A stretch of 23,569 nucleotides of DNA from positions 1 to 23,569 of the forward strand of contig JAQTSL010000017.1 in the NCBI GenBank assembly GCA_028711355.1. Direction: 5' to 3'. Every line of letters begins with the position of its first letter. Within the stretch, counting starts at the first letter, position 1. Below the pieces are notes generated by a model, which ran no database searches, was not told the origin of the DNA, and saw only the letters and a list, made by a program, of their open reading frames with translations. Shown here piece by piece: positions 15,078 to 22,141 of the stretch. Source of the stretch: Rhodoferax sp. GTDB taxonomy: Bacteria; Pseudomonadota; Gammaproteobacteria; Burkholderiales; Burkholderiaceae_C. The translations under genes were made by a program, and so were the position numbers.

Positions 15078-16024
15078 GCACGCTCGGTATCTTTTCGCAA
15101 CTGCTGGCGCTGGTTTGCGCACTGGTGCTGGCGCCGCTGCTGACCGGTTGGGTCAACCAGTGTCGGCATTGGTTGCAGAACAAGTCTGCGCCAGGGGTGT
15201 TGCAGCCGTACCGGATGCTGCACAAGCTGTTCAACAAAGAGTCGGTGATGGCTGAACACGCATCGCCGTTGTATCGCTTTGCACCCTATGTGGTATTTAG
15301 TTGCATGTTGCTGGCCAGCGCCATTATTCCGACGCTGTCAACCGATCTGCCGCTGTCGCCAGCGGCTGATGCGATTGCGCTGGTGGGACTGTTTGCGCTG
15401 GCACGGGTGTTTATTTCGTTGGCGGCGATGGACATCGGTACCGCTTTTGGCTCCCTGGGCGCACGGCGCGAAATGCTGGTCGGTTTTCTGGCCGAGCCGG
15501 CTTTGCTGATGGTGCTGTTTTGCGCGTCAATGATCACCGGTTCCACCTCGTTGACCGCGATTGTGGAAACACTGACACACCGTGAGCTGGCGATCTATCC
15601 CAGCATGCTGTTGGCTGGCGTAGCTTTCACCATGGTGTCACTGGCGGAAAACGCCCGGGTGCCGGTGGACAACCCCGACACGCACCTGGAACTGACCATG
15701 ATCCATGAGGCGATGATTCTGGAGTATTCAGCGCGTCACCTGGCGCTGATGGAATGGGCCGCCAGCCTGAAGCTGTTTGCCTATTCTTGCGCTGGGCTGG
15801 CACTGTTTTTCCCGTGGGGCGTGGCTGAAGCAAATTCGCCGCTGGCGTTGCTGCTGGCCTTGCCGATGCTGATGTTCAAGCTGGCCATTGGCGGCGCACT
15901 GTTGGCGGTGGTTGAGACGGCCAGTGCCAAGATGCGCGTTTTTCGCGTACCAGAATTTCTAGGGACGGCCTTTCTGATGGCGGTGATTGGTCTGCTGGTG
16001 AATGTTTTGTTGGGGGTGGGATGA
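15074..16024 (+). CDS. hyfC: Ehr/Hyf-like NuoH-type membrane subunit C, rightward copy
   Basis: This 316-aa HyfC/NuoH-family subunit contains GARREMLVGFLAEPALLM, then AENARVPVDNPDTHLELTM and HEAMILEYSARHLALMEW, keeping the acidic residues that connect the redox module to the proton channels. The frame is open from 14933. The ATG at 15074 is taken because it overlaps the hyfB stop as ATGA and yields the family N-terminus MSTLGIFSQLLALVCALVLAPLLTGW. The downstream overlap with hyfE is again 4 nt, so translation of the operon is probably coupled. Confidence 0.95.
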   Translation: MSTLGIFSQLLALVCALVLAPLLTGWVNQCRHWLQNKSAPGVLQPYRMLHKLFNKESVMAEHASPLYRFAPYVVFSCMLLASAIIPTLSTDLPLSPAADAIALVGLFALARVFISLAAMDIGTAFGSLGARREMLVGFLAEPALLMVLFCASMITGSTSLTAIVETLTHRELAIYPSMLLAGVAFTMVSLAENARVPVDNPDTHLELTMIHEAMILEYSARHLALMEWAASLKLFAYSCAGLALFFPWGVAEANSPLALLLALPMLMFKLAIGGALLAVVETASAKMRVFRVPEFLGTAFLMAVIGLLVNVLLGVG

Positions 16025-16686
16025 TCAAATTTGTACCCCAAATCGTCAACCTGCTGGCGACGATTATCTTGTTGCTGTCGTTTGCCATGATCTCTCAGCG
16101 GCGCATTGTCACGTTGATCAATCTGTTCATGCTTCAGGGTGCGGCACTGGTAGCCGCGTCGTTCTTGTTGGGTTATGTGACCAACCAGCCCGATCTGTAT
16201 GTGTCTGGCGCACTGACCCTGGTGCTCAAGGTGATTTTTATTCCCTGGATGTTGCACCGGGTGATCCGCAAGCTCAATGTGCGCTGGGACGTTGAAACCT
16301 TGTTCAACATTCCCACCACCATGCTGGTTGGTATCGCGCTGGTGATTTTGGCGTTTAGCCTGGCCGCACCGGTGTCGCGCCTGTCTGAAACCCTGGCCGG
16401 CGGCTCACTGGGGATTGCGCTGGCGTGCATTTTGTTGTCGTTCATGATGATGATCACGCGCTCCAAGGCGGTGCCGCAGGTAATCGGTTTTTTGTCGATG
16501 GAAAACGGCCTGATCTTTGCCGCCACGGCGGTCACCAACGGCATGCCGATGATTGTTGAGTTTGGCGTTGCGCTGGACGTGCTGGTGGGCGTGTTGATTT
16601 TGGGTGTGTTCATGTTCCAGATTCGCGAAAAGTTCGACAGTCTGGACATTCACAACCTGGAAACCCTCAAGGACGACCGCACATGA
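16021..16686 (+). CDS. hyfE: Ehr/Hyf-like membrane subunit E (HyfE/NuoK type), rightward copy
   Basis: This 221-aa integral membrane HyfE-family protein is shorter than the leftward copy because its hydrophilic tail (SLDIHNLETLKDDRT) is brief. E161 (FLSMENGLIF) and E180 (MIVEFGVALD) are kept. The position equivalent to E141 of the leftward copy is isoleucine (I137 in IALACILLSF). The gene is bracketed by 4-nt ATGA overlaps on both sides. It is expected to be part of the membrane arm; whether it moves protons itself is not settled by the sequence. Confidence 0.94.
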   Translation: MIKFVPQIVNLLATIILLLSFAMISQRRIVTLINLFMLQGAALVAASFLLGYVTNQPDLYVSGALTLVLKVIFIPWMLHRVIRKLNVRWDVETLFNIPTTMLVGIALVILAFSLAAPVSRLSETLAGGSLGIALACILLSFMMMITRSKAVPQVIGFLSMENGLIFAATAVTNGMPMIVEFGVALDVLVGVLILGVFMFQIREKFDSLDIHNLETLKDDRT

Positions 16687-18137
16687 ACGTATTGCTGTTC
16701 GTGCTGGGCACTCCGCTGCTGGGCGGCATCGTGCTGGCGCTGGTTGGGCACAAGGCGTATGCGCGCGACGTTAACGTGCTGTTTAGCCTGATCACCTTTT
16801 TGGCGTCGTGCGTGATGACCGCGCAAGTCATCAACGACGGCCCGTTCTTTGTCTGGCAAAGCCAGTTTTTTATCGATCCCCTGAATGTCTTTTTGGTCAC
16901 GCTGACGGCGTTTGTCGGCATGACCACGTCGATTTTTTCGCGACCCTATATGCGCGTCGAGCAAGACCACGGCAAGATGACGCCGCCGCGGATGCGTCTG
17001 TACCACAGCATGTACCAGTTGTTCAGCTTCACCATGCTGCTGGGCTTTACCACCAACAACCTGGGCATCATCTGGGTGGCGATGGAAGCCGCTACCCTGA
17101 CCACCGTGTTGCTGGTGTCGGTCTATCGCACGCCGGCCAGTCTGGAGGCGGCGTGGAAGTACTTCATTCTGTGCGGCGTCGGTATCGCGCAAGCCTTGTT
17201 TGGCACCATCCTGATCTATATGGCGGCCGACAAGGTGTTGGGCGCCGAGCACGCCACGCTGCTGTGGACCAACCTGGCCACGATCAAAGGCCAACTTGAT
17301 CCAACCATCATGTCGCTGGCGTTTGTTTTTCTGCTGGTCGGTTACGGTACCAAGATCGGCCTGGTCCCCATGCACAGTTGGCTGCCCGACGCGCACGCCG
17401 AAGGCCCGACGCCGGTGTCTGCTGTGCTCTCGGGCCTGCTGCTCAACGTGGCGATGTACGCGGTGCTGCGCTGCAAGGTGCTGACCGACGGCTCGGTGGG
17501 GACCCCGGTAGCGGGCCAACTAATGATGGGGTTTGGCCTGCTGTCGGTGGTCGTGGCGGCGTTCTTTTTGTCGCGACAAAAAGACGTCAAGCGGATGTTT
17601 TCGTATTCGTCGATCGAGCATATGGGGCTGATCACCTTTGCCTTTGGCATGGGCGGACCGGTGGCCAGTTTTGCCGGGCTGCTGCACATGACGGTGCATT
17701 CGCTGGTTAAGTCGGCGATCTTCTTTACCGTCGGGCACGCCACACAAAAAGCCGGTACCCAGGTCATGAGTGAGATTCGCGGGCTGATCAAGGTCAACCC
17801 GACGGTGGGCTGGGGCCTGATGCTGGGCACCATGGCGATCGTCGGTATGCCGCCATTTGGCGTGTTTGCCAGTGAATTCCTGATTTTGACCACCGCCATG
17901 CGTGAGCAGTCCTGGGCCACGCCGTTCCTGTTTTTGGGTCTGGGCGTGGCGTTTGCGTCGATGCTGGTGCGCGTGCTGCCAATGGTGTTTGGCGACACCA
18001 CGCTCAAGCCGTTAACGCATCCGCCAGCGCTGGTGCCGGTGTTTGTGCACCTGGCGCTGGGGCTGGTGCTGGGCCTGTTTATTCCACCCTACCTGAACGG
18101 CTGGTATGTTCAGGCAGCGGCGATGCTGGGAGGCTGA
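16683..18137 (+). CDS. hyfF: Ehr/Hyf-like antiporter-type membrane subunit F, rightward copy
   Basis: This 484-aa antiporter-family subunit is closely similar to the leftward HyfF through its first 180 residues. Conserved charged positions are Glu135 in IWVAMEAATLTTV, Lys224 in GYGTKIGLVPMHSWLPDAH, the SYSSIEHMGLI helix and the lysine of LVKSAIFFTVGHA. It is expected to translocate protons. It overlaps hyfE by 4 nt and is followed after 3 bp by hyfG. Confidence 0.95.
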   Translation: MNVLLFVLGTPLLGGIVLALVGHKAYARDVNVLFSLITFLASCVMTAQVINDGPFFVWQSQFFIDPLNVFLVTLTAFVGMTTSIFSRPYMRVEQDHGKMTPPRMRLYHSMYQLFSFTMLLGFTTNNLGIIWVAMEAATLTTVLLVSVYRTPASLEAAWKYFILCGVGIAQALFGTILIYMAADKVLGAEHATLLWTNLATIKGQLDPTIMSLAFVFLLVGYGTKIGLVPMHSWLPDAHAEGPTPVSAVLSGLLLNVAMYAVLRCKVLTDGSVGTPVAGQLMMGFGLLSVVVAAFFLSRQKDVKRMFSYSSIEHMGLITFAFGMGGPVASFAGLLHMTVHSLVKSAIFFTVGHATQKAGTQVMSEIRGLIKVNPTVGWGLMLGTMAIVGMPPFGVFASEFLILTTAMREQSWATPFLFLGLGVAFASMLVRVLPMVFGDTTLKPLTHPPALVPVFVHLALGLVLGLFIPPYLNGWYVQAAAMLGG

Positions 18138-18140
18138 ACG

Positions 18141-19727
18141 ATGAGGATATCCGGCCTGGAACTTGACTTTGCACCTTTGGCCGCACCGGTGCCGATCTGG
18201 CACGGCACGGTTGCGCCGGGTCAATGGCTGAGCGCGGCCGAGGCGGTGCGTGACGCGGGCGGTAGGCTGGTCGCGCTGTGGGCTTCAAATGCTATTCAAT
18301 CAGGAGCGTCAGGTGCAGGTACAGCAAGGGCTAAGGCAATTTGTGCCACCTATGTCACGCTCGACGGTTTGTTTTGGCTGGTGTTGCCTCTGATGCCGCT
18401 TGATGACGGTCAGAGCTACCCTGACCTGTCGGGCATCTTCCCGGCGGCCGCGCGGATGCAACGTGCCGCCGCTGACCTGTCCAATGTGCGTGCTCAAGGT
18501 GTGGCCGATCAGCGCCCGTGGCTCAACCACGGCGCCTGGGCCAGCGACCATTACCCGCTGTTGCAGCCAGTCGATGCGTTGCCGACGGTCGATTCCCGCG
18601 CTTTGCAAGACTATGCGTTTGTGCGGGTGGAGGGCGACGGCGTACATGAAATCGCGGTCGGCCCAGTGCACGCCGGCATCATCGAGCCGGGGCACTTTCG
18701 CTTTTCGGTGGTCGGCGAAAAGGTGTTGCGGCTGGAACAGCGCCTGGGTTACACGCACAAAGGTATCGAGCAGCGTATGACACAGCTTGAGCCGTTGCAG
18801 GGCCATCGGCTGGCTGGGCGCGTCTCGGGCGACAGCACGGTGGCGTACGCCTGGGCCTATTGCATGGCGCTGGAGTCTGCCACTGGCACTGAGATACCGC
18901 CGGCTGCGCGCTGGCTGCGCGCCCTGATGCTCGAGCGCGAGCGTGTCGCCAACCACCTGGGTGATCTGGGCGCGGTCGGTAACGACGCCGCCTTTGCCTT
19001 TGCGCTGGCGCAGTTTTCGCGCTTGCGTGAGGACTGGCTGCGCGGCTCCAAAACGGCGTTTGGGCATCGCCTGATGATGGACTGCGTGCTGCCGGGTGGC
19101 GTCAGCAATGACTTGACGCGCGAGCAGGCCGACGCCATGTTGCAGTCTTGCAAGGCACTAGAGCTTGAAGTGCACCGTATGTTTGACATCTTTGAAGCGC
19201 ACGCTGGCCTGCAAGACCGGCTCATGACCACCGGACGGGTTGAACCAGCGCTGGCGGCTCAATTAGGTCTGACCGGTCTGGCCGGGCGCGCCAGCAGCCA
19301 GGCCTGGGACCTGCGCTGCGACCACCCGTTTGAACCCTACAACAAGCTCGAAGTGGCGATGGCCACGCACCACAACGGCGATGTGGCGGCGCGCGTGCTG
19401 GTGCGCTTTGACGAGGTGTTTGAGTCGCTGCGGCTGATCCAGCGCATCTTGTGTGAGGTGCCGCATACCCCTTTTCAGACCCAGGTCGTGCTGCCAAAGC
19501 AGGCTTGCTTGGGCGCCGGATGGGTTGAAGGCTGGCGCGGTGAAATTCTGGTGGCGCTCGAACTGGCCGACGACACACAGCTACATCGCATCGCGCGCTG
19601 CCACCTGCACGACCCGTCGTGGCAAAACTGGCCGGTGTTGCAGCACGCAGTGATGGGTAACATCGTGGCCGACTTCCCCTTGATCAACAAGTCGTTCAAC
19701 CTCAGCTATTCGGGGCAAGACCTATGA
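18141..19727 (+). CDS. hyfG: Ehr/Hyf-like large subunit (NuoC-NuoD fusion) lacking NiFe ligands, rightward copy
   Basis: The 528-aa protein has an N-terminal NuoC-like part (to about 160) and a NuoD-like part from VGPVHAGIIEPGHFRF (173-188). RVSGDS at 227-232 replaces the hydrogenase Arg-x-Cys-Gly-x-Cys motif, with serines at 229 and 232. The C-terminus, LINKSFNLSYSGQDL, has no cysteine pair. It is therefore a non-hydrogenase large subunit, as in the leftward copy. Residues about 48-68 (SNAIQSGASGAGTARAKAIC) are low-complexity, longer than the matching loop of the paralogue, and appear derived from a dispersed repeat. The gene overlaps hyfI by 4 nt. I place it in the Ehr class; its redox partner is unknown. 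Confidence 0.93.
   Translation: MRISGLELDFAPLAAPVPIWHGTVAPGQWLSAAEAVRDAGGRLVALWASNAIQSGASGAGTARAKAICATYVTLDGLFWLVLPLMPLDDGQSYPDLSGIFPAAARMQRAAADLSNVRAQGVADQRPWLNHGAWASDHYPLLQPVDALPTVDSRALQDYAFVRVEGDGVHEIAVGPVHAGIIEPGHFRFSVVGEKVLRLEQRLGYTHKGIEQRMTQLEPLQGHRLAGRVSGDSTVAYAWAYCMALESATGTEIPPAARWLRALMLERERVANHLGDLGAVGNDAAFAFALAQFSRLREDWLRGSKTAFGHRLMMDCVLPGGVSNDLTREQADAMLQSCKALELEVHRMFDIFEAHAGLQDRLMTTGRVEPALAAQLGLTGLAGRASSQAWDLRCDHPFEPYNKLEVAMATHHNGDVAARVLVRFDEVFESLRLIQRILCEVPHTPFQTQVVLPKQACLGAGWVEGWRGEILVALELADDTQLHRIARCHLHDPSWQNWPVLQHAVMGNIVADFPLINKSFNLSYSGQDL
18284..18344. repeat. Dispersed repeat-like sequence within hyfG coding region
   Basis: A patch reading TTCAAATGCTATTCAATCAGG and ending AGCAAGGGCTAAGGCAATTT is less GC-rich than its surroundings. 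It resembles a short intergenic repeat that I recall from Comamonadaceae genomes. It is in frame and encodes an Ala/Gly/Ser-rich loop. The shared piece AAGGGCTA also occurs at about 1380-1387 in the panB-panC gap. The assignment is by resemblance only. Confidence 0.4.
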
Positions 19728-20245
19728 TTTGGAAGGTCGTCAAGCAAATTGCCAAATCGGGCATCCGTACCGAAGCCGCCCCCGACATTGGCGAAACAGC
19801 GCAACTGGAGGCCTCACGCATCCAGCAAGAACTGCTCGACATCCTGGGGCAGGCGCTGACCATCCGCGAAGTCGATACCGGTTCGTGCAATGGCTGTGAG
19901 TTGGAAATCAACGCGCTGGGCAACCCCTACTACAACATTGAAGGCCTGGGCATCAAATTTGTCGCCAGCCCGCGCCATGCCGACTTGCTGCTGGTGACTG
20001 GCCCGGTCTCGCGCAACATGGAAACCGCGCTCAAGCGCACCTATGACGCGGTGCCAGAACCCAAACTGGTGGTGGCGGTGGGTGACTGTGCCTGTGACGG
20101 TGGCATTTTTGGCGAGAGCTACGCCACCTGTGGCCGCGTTGCCAACGTGATCCCGGTGGACCTGAGCGTGCCCGGTTGTCCGCCGCCACCGCTGGAGATT
20201 TTGCGCGGCATCTTGCTGGCGGTGCGGCGACGTGTGAAGGCTTGA
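19724..20245 (+). CDS. hyfI: Ehr/Hyf-like complex small (NuoB-like) Fe-S subunit, rightward copy
   Basis: This 173-aa NuoB-family subunit carries GSCNGCELEI (C55, C58), GDCACDGG (C122, C124), a further C136 and PGCPPPP (C152). These include the cysteines expected to hold one [4Fe-4S] cluster next to the large-subunit cavity. Its ATGA overlap with hyfG fixes the start. It ends the rightward operon. No ferredoxin-type subunit follows; the next DNA is a duplicated hairpin repeat and then the convergent chemoreceptor gene. The electron donor or acceptor is thus not evident from the cluster. Confidence 0.94.
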   Translation: MIWKVVKQIAKSGIRTEAAPDIGETAQLEASRIQQELLDILGQALTIREVDTGSCNGCELEINALGNPYYNIEGLGIKFVASPRHADLLLVTGPVSRNMETALKRTYDAVPEPKLVVAVGDCACDGGIFGESYATCGRVANVIPVDLSVPGCPPPPLEILRGILLAVRRRVKA

Positions 20246-20255
20246 TCGGTATTTA

Positions 20256-20312
20256 ATCAGTTGAGGACCGAGCAACGCTCACTGCGTGTAGCGTTGGTCT
20301 GTCCCCCAAGGT
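20256..20312. repeat. 57-bp hairpin repeat, copy 1
   Basis: This is the first of two identical 57-bp copies, separated by 12 bp. Within it CAACGCT pairs with AGCGTTG, and the flanks (TTGAGGAC with GTCCCCCAA) pair imperfectly, so the whole unit can fold into one long stem-loop. It starts 11 bp after the rightward hyfI stop. It lies between convergent genes, where a bidirectional terminator would be expected, but it lacks a clear T run. Confidence 0.85.
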
Positions 20313-20324
20313 GGACATCCGACG

Positions 20325-20381
20325 ATCAGTTGAGGACCGAGCAACGCTCACTGCGTGTAGCGTTGGTCTGTCCCCCAAGGT
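20325..20381. repeat. 57-bp hairpin repeat, copy 2
   Basis: This second copy is identical to 20256-20312 at every base. It ends one base before the stop codon of the chemoreceptor gene on the opposite strand. In the minus-strand transcript it would form a stem-loop immediately after that stop, so it may serve as the 3' end structure of both convergent transcripts. Confidence 0.85.
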
Positions 20382-20382
20382 A

Positions 20383-22080
20383 TTAAAAAGTCTCCCAGTC
20401 CCCTTCGCTGCTGGTGGGGGCGGGTTTTGGCGCGGGCGCAGCCAGCGGCGTTGGTGCGCGCGGCGTGGGTGTCCGGGCCGCTGCGCCCTTGGGCACGCCT
20501 TCGGTGCGACGATTGACCCCTTTGAAGGGGGTCGGTTTGGGCGGATGCGCGCGCACTTTTGGCGTCGCCAGAGGGGCGCTGTCGGTGCCCGAGAGCTTGA
20601 ACACGGCCACCGTTTGCACCAGCTCTTGTGCCTGCGCTTTCAAGCTGACCGCCGCAGCGGCCATCTGCTCGACCAACGCGGCGTTTTGTTGCGTAACCTG
20701 ATCCATCTGCGTGATCGTGTCACCGACTTGCGCGACGCCCTGGCTTTGTTCGTTGCTGGCGCTGCTGATCTCACCAACGATGTCGGTTACGCGCCGGATA
20801 CTGGCCACCACCTCTTGCATGGTGCTGCCAGCTTGGTCAACCAACGCACTACCTGCCTGCACCCGTTCAACGCTGGTGTCGATCAGCGTCTTGATCTCCT
20901 TGGCCGCTTCGGCGCTGCGCCCGGCCAGGCTGCGCACCTCGCTGGCCACCACGGCAAAGCCACGGCCTTGCTCACCGGCACGCGCCGCCTCGACCGCAGC
21001 GTTCAGGGCCAGGATGTTGGTCTGGAAAGCGATGCCGTCGATCACGCTGATGATGTCGCTGATCTTGCGGCTGGCTTCGTTGATGCCCTTCATGGTGTCC
21101 ACCACCTCGCTGACCACCTGTCCGCCCTGGATCGCCACCGCGCTGGCACTTTGCGCCAACTGGTTGGCCTGTGCCGCGTTGTCGGCGTTCTGGCGTACCT
21201 GAGAGCTGAGTTGATCCATGCTGGCGGCGGTTTGCTGCAGCGCGTTGGCCTGGTTTTCGGTGCGCGCTGACAGGTCGTTGTTGCCCTGCGCGATCTCGGC
21301 GCTGGCGGTGGCGACACTTTCGCTGCCCTGGCGTACTTGGCGCACCACCTTGACCAGGCTGGTTTCCATGGTTGCCAGCGCTTGCAACACCTCGGCCATC
21401 TCGGTGGTCTGGTGTTCGATTGGCACTGTCGAGGCAATATCACCACCGGCCACACGCTGTGCAATGCTGCGGATCAGGATCAGCGGCCGCATGATCTGGC
21501 CAAACAACAGGTAGTTCAGCCAGAGCAGACTAACGGTCATCAGCAGTGCTCCCGCGCGCAGCGTCCACCAGGCTTGCTCGGCAGCGCGCTGGCTGACGCT
21601 ATCGGCCAATTTGACCAATGCCTGCACCTGGTTGTTCAGGGTGCTGCTCTGACCCGTCAACTTGCCGTACAACACCATGGTGTCGGTGTCTTCCACTGAA
21701 ACGGTCTTCAGTCCCACCAGTTGTGTGACCAGCGGTTTAACCTTGTTCCAATGGGGCAACATTTCTGTCTCAACGAAGGTGCGCAATTTGGCGTCACCGC
21801 CGCTTGGCAGGTTGACCAGGGTGACGACGTGTTGATCGACCGACTGCACGCTCGCCTTGACTCCGTCGCGAGCGGCCAGGCTGCCCTCAGACAGCAGCGC
21901 CTCGCCCACCGACTGCAAGGTTTTTTGCACGGCAATCTGAATCTGTGTCGATTCGTCGTGGGCCAGATCGGCGTTGTTCTTGCCCTGCATAAAGAAAAAT
22001 CCGGCCAGCGTGATGGTAGCCATCAGCAGCATCTGGACCCCGACTACCAAAAACAGCCGACTACGTATGGAGAGAGTCAT
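20383..22080 (-). CDS. Methyl-accepting chemotaxis protein, transmembrane type
   Basis: This 565-aa inner-membrane chemoreceptor relays a periplasmic or membrane signal to CheA/CheW. In order it has TM1 (about 8-30), a periplasmic region of about 135 residues without a motif I can name (probably a helical bundle), TM2 (about 172-195), a HAMP linker (196-247) and the signalling coiled coil. The highly conserved tip IDGIAFQTNILALNAAVEAA lies near 348-367, followed by GRGFAVVASEVRSLAGRSA. The tail (500-560) is a Pro/Ala/Lys-rich tether ending in DWETF, the type of C-terminal pentapeptide bound by CheR/CheB. The ligand is unknown. No other che gene is in the window. It starts about 20 bp after a terminator that follows the rhodanese gene. 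Confidence 0.95.
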   Translation of the reverse strand: MTLSIRSRLFLVVGVQMLLMATITLAGFFFMQGKNNADLAHDESTQIQIAVQKTLQSVGEALLSEGSLAARDGVKASVQSVDQHVVTLVNLPSGGDAKLRTFVETEMLPHWNKVKPLVTQLVGLKTVSVEDTDTMVLYGKLTGQSSTLNNQVQALVKLADSVSQRAAEQAWWTLRAGALLMTVSLLWLNYLLFGQIMRPLILIRSIAQRVAGGDIASTVPIEHQTTEMAEVLQALATMETSLVKVVRQVRQGSESVATASAEIAQGNNDLSARTENQANALQQTAASMDQLSSQVRQNADNAAQANQLAQSASAVAIQGGQVVSEVVDTMKGINEASRKISDIISVIDGIAFQTNILALNAAVEAARAGEQGRGFAVVASEVRSLAGRSAEAAKEIKTLIDTSVERVQAGSALVDQAGSTMQEVVASIRRVTDIVGEISSASNEQSQGVAQVGDTITQMDQVTQQNAALVEQMAAAAVSLKAQAQELVQTVAVFKLSGTDSAPLATPKVRAHPPKPTPFKGVNRRTEGVPKGAAARTPTPRAPTPLAAPAPKPAPTSSEGDWETF

Positions 22081-22099
22081 GATTGACGCCTGTTGTTAA

Positions 22100-22127
22100 C
22101 AAAAACGGGGCAACAGCGGTTGCCCCG
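22100..22127 (-). terminator. Intrinsic terminator after the rhodanese-fold gene
   Basis: CGGGGCAAC (22106-22114) and GTTGCCCCG (22119-22127) form a perfect 9-bp stem with a 4-base loop. On the minus strand the stem is followed by TTTTTG. It lies 14 bp beyond the stop of the rhodanese-fold gene and just before the chemoreceptor start, so it should separate the two transcripts. Confidence 0.88.
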
Positions 22128-22141
22128 ATGGTGCCTGCCGA

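Noticed and set aside
5180..20245. Calling the central genes hydrogenase 4 or formate hydrogenlyase
   Set aside because: Both large subunits lack all four cysteine ligands of the NiFe site, and no maturation, ferredoxin-like or formate dehydrogenase gene is present.
20311..21270. 319-aa plus-strand frame opposite the chemoreceptor gene
   Set aside because: It is a shadow of a well-recognised GC-rich gene on the other strand. The same applies to long antisense frames at 4835-5623, 11287-12114, 16650-17519 and 18309-19067.
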